Of a stretch of DNA of 64,000 nt, positions 52,207 through 60,718 are shown one piece after another. The translations under genes were made by a program, and so were the position numbers. The notes under the pieces are model-generated. The model was not told the origin of the DNA. It did not search any database and saw only the letters and a program-made list of their open reading frames with translations. Source of the stretch: Pterobdella sp. o SKG-2022. Lineage: Eukaryota > Annelida > Clitellata > Hirudinida > Piscicolidae. The DNA lies in contig OZ038320.1 in assembly GCA_964035795.1 (NCBI GenBank), positions 1,718,053 to 1,782,052 on the forward strand, given 5' to 3'. Numbering within the stretch: position 1 is the stretch's first letter; the number at the start of each line of letters is the position of its first letter.

Positions 52207-54820
52207 GTTTCTAACATGAAAACTCTGTTGTTAATTAATTTTTTAACATCTATTTTGAAAAACTTGCAACTCAATATCAAATAAAATAGTATAGTTTGAA
52301 GTCCCGTTTTTATAAAACCTTTTAAAACTTGCGTTTATTTAGGCATTACGGGAAGTTTGCGAAAAAAAAATTGGGTTTCATGAGATTTCCATTAACGAAC
52401 AAATACGGTAGTTCTAGAAAGATTGGTTAAATATCCAAAATACTTCCAGCAAAATATTCACAAAAGTAAAAATTTTCAAAAGCTGAAGGTCGAAGCGGTA
52501 TTAGGATAGTTTGAAGCTTGGTGGTATGAAAAATGCATGTTGTGAGTTGTAGAAGGATAATGGGCAACTTTTAAGCCGTGGGTTAAGATTTATAAACTGC
52601 ATACTCATCAAGCTTAAAAAATTTTCAAAAAAAACTGCCGTTTGTGGGTTTTCATTCGAATGAAGAATTCAAGTAATTTAAAAAAGAATTTTAAAATAAA
52701 AAAAAATGAAATTATTCCTATCAAGGTATATTAAGCAAACTTGCAACCCTCAACCATGGAACCTGAAAGGTTTATCGAAGAAAGTTTGCCGGAGCTATTA
52801 TCAAACCTTGTATTAAATATGAACAAATGCAAATTGTAATAGAAAATAGTAGAAAAGCACAAAAAGATGGAGCTAATTGGATCAGTTTCATGGTAGAACA
52901 TTTCTCAAGGGAGCTACAGATGCATTCAGTATTATGAGACAGAAAGCGACGGACTTAAAATATTCTCACAATAACAGAAAACGTATTTAAAAAATATTTA
53001 GAGAACTTGGATGCAAGAAGGAGAGAGGTTTAGTGAATTAGGAAGGATATGTAGAGCAGAGAAAGATGGAAGTAAACAAAAGAGAAGATGGGGGGCAGAA
53101 ACATCGAAGCAGACTTTAGTGAATATAAACAAAAAGAAGTTTAGTCAAACAGTAAGACATAATTGATTTAATTTATTACTTAGTTTGTGAGCCAAGCAAA
53201 TATTTCTATCACTGATAAGTGGTTTTAAAACTTCTGTAGTTTTTTCTGAATTCAAGTTAAAATCTTTGTTTAGTCAACTAAAACAAGATATTTTCAGAGA
53301 TTGAATTGTTTTCAAACAACTTTATTCTGCTTTTGACACATCTTATGTATCTTTCCATGTATCTTCTGATTTCATAATCTCCAAAATGGGGCAACTCACA
53401 GATAGATTCATTGTTTGTAATAAACTGAAATTTTCGATAATTACAACCTTAGCTATTGAAAATTTGATTTTTTAAATGAATGTGTCTAAGACGACTTGAT
53501 TTTGAAAAGCAAAAAATCATGTAAACCAAAAACTAAATAATAAATTTTCTAGAACTCCGCTTTTTTGGGCTTAAACATCCAGACAACATCTAGATTTGAT
53601 GTGTCGGAATTTTTGAAAGTTTGTACTTAATTATACTTCTATAAAGCCACTTAAAATGGATACACCTACTTTATGCGTAGTTCAAAAGAATTAGGACAAA
53701 AAATTAACAATCACCAACTGTTAAATCATTCAAAAAATCTTTTTTCGCCCATTGTTACACCTAATGATTTTAAACAAAATCGATATGCATTTCAAAATAG
53801 CTATTGATTAAATACAAATAGTTTTCTAGATAAGTGTGTTGAATCAAGAGCTAACTAACTTATTAGGAAACTATATATATTCTTGTATTTGTTTGTATGA
53901 ATACCTTTTTAAAGCCTTCTCTATCAAGTTCTTTACCCTTCTGGTCTTTTTCAGGGACTTAGTCTATATTTGTATTGCTTTGAATGAAACAGTTCANNNN
54001 NNNNNNNNNNNNNNNNNNNNNNNNNNNNNNNNNNNNNNNNNNNNNNNNNNNNNNNNNNNNNNNNNNNNNNNNNNNNNNNNNNNNNNNNNNNNNNNNNNNN
54101 NNNNNNNNNNNNNNNNNNNNNNNNNNNNNNNNNNNNNNNNNNNNNNNNNNNNNNNNNNNNNNNNNNNNNNNNNNNNNNNNNNNNNNNNNNNNNNNNAACC
54201 AGGGTAAAGCTTTGCCACTTGGGCTATTCAAAAAAGAAAGATGTTTTAGATGACATTCAGTAATATAACTATCTGCGTTATATTGGATGAACAAAACATT
54301 CACTAAAAAAGTTTGGAATTGAGAATTCCATTAAAATATAATTAAAAATAAAAATTGCAAAACAATTGGTTATCAAAAATTTTATTTGAAGCTAAATGAT
54401 AAAAAATATATAAAAAATTGCTAATGTTGTTTTTTTTTTATAATAAACTTTATTAATTTAGTATAATATATTAATTCGTTAAACTGCAAATAGTTCATTG
54501 AATATATTAACTCATGGAAGTAAGCAACTGAGCAAAAACATTGTCACTGTATTCATTCAGAACACTATCGATTTACAGAGTTACAATGATCTGTCAACAC
54601 ATTCTCTTCATGAAGCAACCCACTGAAAACAACAGTTATTAACAATAAAAACGAATAAAAATCAAGAAAGAAAAAAAACCAACATCAATAAAAGCAAAAT
54701 AATAAAAAAAAATTATAATAATAAAAACATCGACAAGATTTGGAAGAAAAACAAAAACTTAATAAATTCAACGAAGTTCATTTTACTTGTGCCTATGTCT
54801 ACACTTGATCACATCCACAG
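52207..54820. other. Gene-free stretch including assembly gap
   Basis: Apart from the 200-base run of N, I see only AT-rich sequence. 52780-53150 is purine-rich and may be a decayed element. Upstream exons of the membrane-protein gene at 54821 may lie here or in the gap. Confidence 0.4.
53997..54196. other. Assembly gap, 200 N
   Basis: Exactly 200 N characters. The length is probably an estimate or placeholder from scaffolding. Frames crossing it are meaningless. Confidence 1.
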
Positions 54821-55520
54821 ACTCCCCAAAAAAGGGTGAAGTTCATGAGGGAGGGTTCCAAGACTTTATTGGGCAAGTAGACAAGATCAAAACAAAGGTT
54901 TTGTTGCTCACCACCGTCAACATTGTTGTCGTGATCACTTATGTTAACATCTTTTCCAACCTAGTATGTTGGTGGTGGAGGAACGGTTGAGGTATGAGTT
55001 TGGGGGTAGAAAAGTTTGATAATAACAGTATCTTTGGGCAAAAAAAGGTTGAAGTTGGAAGTTAATAAGTTATGGCTTGAATGTGTTAAATTATTGAATA
55101 TAATGAATTTTATAATTAAAAAAAAAATTATTTTTGAATCCCAACTTACATCATTAAAATTTCACCTACACCTCATCTTCTCGTCTCCTTCACAACACTA
55201 TCATATTCTCACATATCCCTACATTCCAACAATTCAGTACACTCTCCAACACCACAATCCCACCACACCAGCCCAACTTTTTAGGAGAAAGGTCATTCAC
55301 AAAGTCAAAGTTCTTCCACATCATTAACTTCATGGGATACTCAGAACTTGCTTCAATGGTTTTAGCAGCCATCATTGGTCAATACATGAAGAACCTCAAT
55401 ATCATCTATCTGGTATCATTAATTGTGTTGGGAGCTAGCTGGATTGGTTTCATCTTCAGCTATAGTTTCACTGATCATTTTGTCTGCGGAATTCATGAGT
55501 TTTTTTTTTTAAATTTTTAG
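54821..55520 (+). CDS. Small multi-pass membrane protein, 3' exons only
   Basis: Two exons, 54821-54985 and 55285-55520, join in phase 1 and the frame stops at 55518-55520; AATAAA follows at 55543-55548. About 132 residues are visible. They include an acidic/Lys N-part (DSPKKGEVHEGGFQDFIGQV), TM1 KVLLLTTVNIVVVITYVNIF, a basic loop WWWRNGERSFTKSKFF, TM2 YSELASMVLAAIIG and TM3 IIYLVSLIVLGASWIGFIF. The first exon starts in phase 1, so at least one upstream exon with the start codon is missing. The donor gttgag after GAACG is moderate but gives the only frame that keeps both membrane segments. I cannot name the family; a four-TM TMEM-type protein is plausible. Confidence 0.45.
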
Positions 55521-55835
55521 TATAGAATCTAATTTTCTTATAAATAAAAGCCGAGTTTTAGGGCCTCTATGGTAAATTTTAAAGTTTTTAGATGCTAAGG
55601 AATCTTTCAAAAATAGAAATCATTGTCTATCAAAAACTTTGACGCAAAACAATAAAAAGAAATTCAAAATTTTAAAATGAGGAAAAATTTTACATCAAGA
55701 CAATATTTAATCAAAAAGAAAAAAATTTTAAGCTCTAGAACTTTCAAATAATTGAGAACACACGAACAAAATGAAGAGATCATTAAAAATCTGCCATCAT
55801 TAATGTTTTTGAAAACATTATTACAAAAAACCTCC

Positions 55836-56168
55836 TCACAAAGTCTTAGCAATTAGCTTTTCAGCTCCAATGGAACTCTTTCTACCCATCGTGTGTCGAA
55901 CAACGGGTCTGAATGGGGACCACTCATGGATCTTCATCACTGCTGCCATGTGCATCGGCTCAATTGTTGCGCCATTCTTCACAGGTTTGTCATAGTTGGT
56001 AACATCATGATCGTTTCCATTTTCGCTCTTATGAATTAGCTTATTTTGAAACTTGTAATTAGCGCAACCGAAACGCCAGATAGGGTCGACTGTTATAAAA
56101 AAAGGTTTATATAATTTGCATTTATGCATTAAGTTTTTGGATCGTCTTAAAGCTTCCTTGTGCTTCAT
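55836..56168 (-). CDS. Unrecognised basic protein, single exon
   Basis: An open frame of 110 codons from ATG 56166-56168 (or 126 from an upstream in-frame ATG at 56214-56216) to TGA 55836-55838. It is Lys/Arg/His-rich with a structured look: VDPIWRFGCANYKFQ in the middle, and MAAVMKIHEWSPFRPVVRHT then GRKSSIGAEK near the end. Base composition is more even than the surrounding DNA. No signal peptide; the basic N-terminus (MKHKEALRRSKN) could be a mitochondrial or nucleic-acid-binding segment. It lies between the convergent membrane-protein gene and RPL21. An upstream exon cannot be excluded. Confidence 0.45.
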   Translation of the reverse strand: MKHKEALRRSKNLMHKCKLYKPFFITVDPIWRFGCANYKFQNKLIHKSENGNDHDVTNYDKPVKNGATIEPMHMAAVMKIHEWSPFRPVVRHTMGRKSSIGAEKLIAKTL

Positions 56169-56681
56169 ACGCACCACACAGGGGGGATATATGACATAGA
56201 AGACAATTAAAACCACTCATTCATCGCTCTTGCCCTTTCCTGTCTCTGGGGCTGTCCTCAATTTTTCTCATTTTCACAAGATTCCCTGGGAACTATTCAA
56301 TGATTTAATCTAATAATAGCATATGTGGAGACTACATTTTGACGTGAAACTTCTATTCCAAAATATTCAAAACCCCCAGCAATTTGTAAAAGGTACAAAA
56401 CATTCTTCAGCGGCGGCTTCGTTTTCATTAGTTTATTTCTTTATTAATTAGTGAGTTTTCTGCATTTAACTTTGGCGTTTGATACATTATTATTGTTTTA
56501 GCTGTCTATAACAAAATTTTTCTGATATTAAACAGTGTGAACACTCGATGAAATATAAGCATATTTTCAATCTATTTTACCCCAGTGAAGAAAGCTCAAC
56601 TCAATTTGTTTGGAATTAGTTTTATAATATAAGATATTAGCCCAGATGAGACACAATAAGAAAGGACTAAGGGGAGTTAAT

Positions 56682-56687
56682 TTTATT
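56682..56687 (-). terminator. Polyadenylation signal AATAAA of RPL21
   Basis: Perfect AATAAA on the minus strand, 13 bp after the RPL21 stop codon. Confidence 0.7.
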
Positions 56688-56700
56688 GGAACATGAGGAC

Positions 56701-58579
56701 TCAAGCAATGAACTCATAGGGCACAGGTTGCAGTACAATAGGCTTGTTGTACCTGGTCGATACAAAATGGCCATCTCTTGGCTGCTCTGGTTGCCTCTTT
56801 GTTGATATAAAGATCTTCTTCTCTTTTGCCTCCTTCTTCAACTTCTCATTTTCAGACACCCTCCTAAGGAACTCTTGTCTGCACTTGGAGTGCTTCACAT
56901 GCTCCACCCTTACATTGATCTTCTTGGCAAAGATGCGACCTCTGTTTCAATAGTTGGTGACTTTGTGGTACACACTAAATTGAAATTAACATGAATTTTG
57001 ATGAAAAATTTTATACTTAAATCTATAAGGATATTGTACTGACCAAACGATAAATAAGAACACGAAATGTAGCTGAGGCATGAAACACAGACATTCAAGA
57101 GAAGTGTCGTGTGATTAAACTGGCGTTTATATCACCCCTTGTGATTTTATAGCAACTTCATTGTGGTTTCACTAGTGCTAATGCCAAAAAGGGTTGAACA
57201 AAACAAGACAACATTAAAAAGATTTTAAAAATTTCCCCAATAAAACACAAACCAATATATTCGCCATGAGAAGTACTATACCTCAACAGTACAACTACAG
57301 AGCTACACAATATAATAAACACAACACCCCCAACCATACCATCCCACAAAAGAAAATATAAATGAAGATGTAACCAGGTGATGAGGCATGAGCACCACAA
57401 GGTGGCCATGTGAATTACCTGGTGATCATATGGGCCTCTGAATCCATGCCACTGTGCATAGGTATACCACAGTGACACCTAACCGGGCCTTGTGCATAAA
57501 AATTACAATATGCATTAAACACCCTAATAAATCATATACCATAATATATTGCACAATCATGGTCAGCTTGATTTGAAGGTCTTGATGGACTCAAAAATAG
57601 TAGGAAATCTATACATGAGATCAATGAATACAAGATCTAAGAATATAGTAGCAACAATTAAGTTTACAGAATATGAATTGTAATATCAAAAATGTAGCCA
57701 AGGCATGAAACACGGGCATTCAAGAGAAGTGCCGTGTGATTAAACTGGCTTTTATATCACCCCCTGTGATTTTATAGCAACTTCATTGTGGTTTCACTAG
57801 TGCTAATGCCAAAAAGGGTTTTGATATCCATGAATTTGTATTATATTCAATTGAAAACTTAGGTATGAGAATTTACATCAATACACACATTAGATCACAC
57901 CACAAACTCAAACATGAAAAATTGAACAAAATAGCATTAAAAGCTTTCATAATTGAATGAAGTAACTATAAAAAATTTTCAAATCAGTAAATTAAATGTA
58001 TCTAATTTCCATTTCATATAATAGGAAGAATTTTCTCTATAAGAAATGAAATAGATAATTTATTATCATTCAAAAGCAAATAATGATGAAATTGCTCAAC
58101 TGACTTGACTCTCTTGTTGACGACAATTCCAACAGCATGAGCAGTGACATTGTACACAACTCCGGTTCTTCCATGGTATGACTTATGAGGCATACCTTTC
58201 TGTACTGCTCCATTACCCTGGCAAATTTATTTAGTATGTTTGAGGCTTATAATAAAAGGAGTTTATGGCATAAGTATTGAAGAAATTATACTATTGGTTT
58301 TGAGTAAGTTTTGGGTAACCATTTTATAAGTCTTTGAAAAGAACAAATAGAACTAGTTATTTTATTTGAAAGTGAGAAAGCAATACACACTAAATATATC
58401 AAAAATAGGAAAAAATTTATTTATGAATGAAAGATTCAATAAACTTTAACCTTGATATCAACCATGTCTCCCTTCTTGTACACTTTCATGTACGTTGAGA
58501 GAGGAATCTGACCCTTTGTGCGGAATTTCCGCGAGAACATGTAGCGGGTGCCTCTGCGAATACCTCCCGAGTTTGTCAT
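56701..58579 (-). CDS. RPL21: 60S ribosomal protein L21 (eL21), snoRNA host gene
   Basis: Coding exons 58451-58579, 58105-58217 and 56701-56941 join in phase to 160 residues, the same length as human RPL21. Start [20 protein letters not shown], then [64 protein letters not shown] and end PVPYEFIA, all matching the eL21 family. Known role: structural protein of the large ribosomal subunit. Intron 2 (56942-58104, 1163 bp) carries three H/ACA snoRNA-like units in the sense orientation. A fourth lies at 58776-58906, upstream of the ATG. A good acceptor immediately 5' of the ATG (ctcatag at about 58589) suggests a 5' UTR intron that would contain it. Confidence 0.97.
57065..57195 (-). ncRNA. H/ACA snoRNA, family A copy 1 (SNORA27-like)
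   Basis: 131 nt in RPL21 intron 2, sense strand. Two hairpins are separated by an H box AUAUAA (57127-57132), and the RNA ends with ACA (57068-57070) plus three nucleotides. The apical stem of the 3' hairpin pairs ACACGACA with TGTCTGTGT (one bulge). The guide segments TTAATC and TTCATGC are identical to the other copies. The basal stem of the 3' hairpin is largely lost here (GCCAG no longer pairs with CTCAGC), so this copy may be impaired. Confidence 0.65.
57366..57490 (-). ncRNA. H/ACA snoRNA, family B (distinct sequence)
   Basis: 125 nt in RPL21 intron 2, sense strand, unrelated to family A. The 5' hairpin has a 10-bp apical stem (TGTCACTGTG with CACAGTGGCA, one G-U) and a GGCC/GGCC base. 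The H box is AUAUGA (57426-57431). The 3' hairpin has a perfect basal stem CCAGGT/ACCTGG, then TT and ACA (57369-57371) plus three nucleotides. Pocket tops lie 15 nt before both boxes, as the family requires. No rRNA target recognised. Confidence 0.6.
57690..57820 (-). ncRNA. H/ACA snoRNA, family A copy 2 (SNORA27-like, best copy)
   Basis: 131 nt in RPL21 intron 2, sense strand. 5' hairpin: basal ACCCT/AGGGGGT, apical TAGCA/TGCTA. H box AUAUAA (57752-57757). 3' hairpin: basal AGCCAG/TTGGCT, apical ACACGGCA/TGCCCGTGT with one bulged C. ACA box 57693-57695 and three terminal nucleotides. The 3' pocket (TTAATC / TTCATGC) fits a 28S site GCAUGAA-U-G-GAUUAA, 14 nt before ACA. The 5' pocket (GGCA / AATCAC) fits GUGAUU-U-C-UGCC, 14 nt before the H box. 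Human RPL21 hosts SNORA27, which I recall targets the first of these sites. Confidence 0.75.
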
Positions 58580-58775
58580 CTTCACTCAGCTATGAGATTG
58601 GATTATAAAAGTTAGTGGAGTTTTTGCTTAATGATTTTTAAACAAAAACCGATTGCATCTGAACGCCATTCATCATAGCACCTTTCACTTTCAAACGATG
58701 AATGAACTCAAAAAATGCTCAAATGACACGCTCGTTTTCTTCATTTGCTTTAAATATTTTTTAAACAACGTTCTA

Positions 58776-58906
58776 AAATGTAGCCAAGGCATGAAACACG
58801 GGCATTCAAGAGAAATGCCGTGTGATTAAACTGGCTTTTATATCACCCCCTGTGATTTTATAGCAACTTCATTGTGGTTTCACTAGTGCTAATGCCAAAA
58901 AGGGTT
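58776..58906 (-). ncRNA. H/ACA snoRNA, family A copy 3 (SNORA27-like)
   Basis: 131 nt, about 200 bp upstream of the RPL21 start codon, same strand; probably in a 5' UTR intron. Structure as copy 2: H box 58838-58843, ACA 58779-58781, basal stem AGCCAG/TTGGCT intact, apical stem ACACGGCA/TGCCCGTGT, guides unchanged. It differs from copy 2 mainly in the apical loop. Confidence 0.7.
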
Positions 58907-59556
58907 GAATACTTTTAGTGAAAAAACGTTTTATGATAGATCAAAAACCAAATAACAAACTAATCTAAACAAAAATAACATTAAGAGCACTAACTCTTGT
59001 AACGAGTATAGGAAAAAGAAAGAGTGATAAACATAGACTTAAAACTGTTATTAAAAATATTAATTTTACGCAAAAATTAAATAAAATTATAATGAGTAAA
59101 AACTTTAAAATTATATTTAATTTAATAGAATATTTAAAAAATTTTTATTTTGAATTTTTTTTCAATGAATCTGCTGATGAAAACATGTTTTCAAAAAGCT
59201 TCGTTCAAAATAGATGACACTTACAATAAACTAAAATAATTTTTTCTAAACCGGTTTTTTCTTACAAACAAGATTTTGTGTGAAACTGATATTCTAACTT
59301 TTCATGTATTTTCCAATGTAGATAGCTAGACTTTCGAACAGAAATTGGATGTACGCTTTGTCTGAACGTTTTTTCGACACCTCTTATCAGTAGGGTAAAA
59401 ATAAAAACGATTTTAGACACAAACCGGATATGTCAATTCAGCTGCAAACCTTATAAGGATTCATCGAGATAGGATGGCCTCTTCAGCTGCTTTTGTAAAT
59501 AATCACTGATTTTACGTCAATAATAATAATAATAATAATATCCCCATTGAGCTGCT

Positions 59557-60480
59557 CTAGTCGTATAATTGACAGAGTTTCTTTTGAGTAACTCTCCTCA
59601 CAATTCTTCTCCAGAAAAATTTCTGTTGGGCAAGAAGAAAAATGGTTTTAAAATCTTTTGAGTTTTCGAGTTTCATTTTTGGGATTAATTTGACATCTTC
59701 TTTTAATGTCTGTGGTATGGTGTTTAGAGGTCTGCCTGGGAATTTTTTCTTATTTGATGTGGCATAGTACTGCTTCATAGCCTGGAATGCTGGCGTATCA
59801 GGTCTTCTTAGGATATGTCCCAACATCCTCCATCTTGCACCAGCAATTTCAACTGAAAGGGGTATGCTATTCGTTTTTTTGTATAGTTCTTTGTTGCTGA
59901 TTCTATTGGGATAGTAGATACCGATCACTCTCTTAAGCTGTTTGCGGTGGAATGCGTCAATCTTAGCTTCTGTATTTTTGTTGACTGCCCATGCTGAAGA
60001 GTCGTTTAACATAAGTATTATACAATCGGACTTTTTTGCTTATTTCTTTTCATGTACATTTTTCCCTAATTTCCTTATTGCAGTTTGTAAAAATTGTTTT
60101 CTCTTCTCAATATCCTTTTTTTCATCAAGGAAAGAGCCTAGTTTTTTGCTCGTTTCCCAGGCCTCATCTGATTTTGATGAGTTCTTTCTTGTCCGTATTG
60201 ACTTTGAGGTTCCAGTTGGAGAACTTATCTTTCAGTTTGCTTTCTAGCTTAGGTAGTTGCTTTTTTGTCTTTACCAATGAAATCTAGATCGTCACCATAT
60301 CCTACCATTTTTGCTGGTGTAAATGGTTGGTTTGTGTAGCTTTATTTGGTTCGTTACTTTTGCTTAGTGCTGCTTCCAAGTGTGAAAAGAATAGGCGAGT
60401 ACATTACGTTGAGGGTAATCTGTTAGTTTCGAAAGGGGTTTGTGCTTTTGCCATTCCATCTTACCTTCGGATAAGTGTTT
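59557..60480 (-). mobile_element. Decayed LINE 3' half
   Basis: The minus frame 59557-60012 is open and reads like the C-terminal end of a non-LTR retrotransposon: RKQLKRVIGIYYPNRISNKE, LSVEIAGARWRMLGHILRRP, FWRRIV. Upstream, to about 60320, a frameshifted remnant carries GYGDDLDFIGK, a degraded reverse transcriptase box where Ala of the usual YADD is Gly. An (ATA)n tail at 59519-59540 marks the 3' end. The element is inactive. It belongs to a different lineage from the LINE at 23935-25487. Confidence 0.7.
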
Positions 60481-60718
60481 GTTAACAACTTTCTGATCAT
60501 CATTTTATCTTGGTTCAGAATTTACATCAATATACAAAAATGGCTAAACAAGCAAGAAATACAAGTGAACGGTTTTTATTAAACAGTCATCGATGACTAC
60601 TCGCACCAATCAAAAATGAGACAACATAAACAATCGAGAGCCCTATTGTCGATGAGAGACGTATAAAATATGTGATATAAGATGAATATAAATAAGGTCA
60701 TTATCCTTCAACACCCCT

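Noticed and set aside
57158..57478. 106-codon hydrophobic minus-strand frame
   Set aside because: Lies wholly inside RPL21 intron 2 and overlaps two snoRNA-like units; it is a chance frame.
57690..57820. Hammerhead ribozyme or MITE as explanation for the 131-nt repeats
   Set aside because: GAAAC is present, but the CUGANGA core and cleavage triplet are not in place, and there are no terminal inverted repeats. H/ACA boxes and spacing fit far better.
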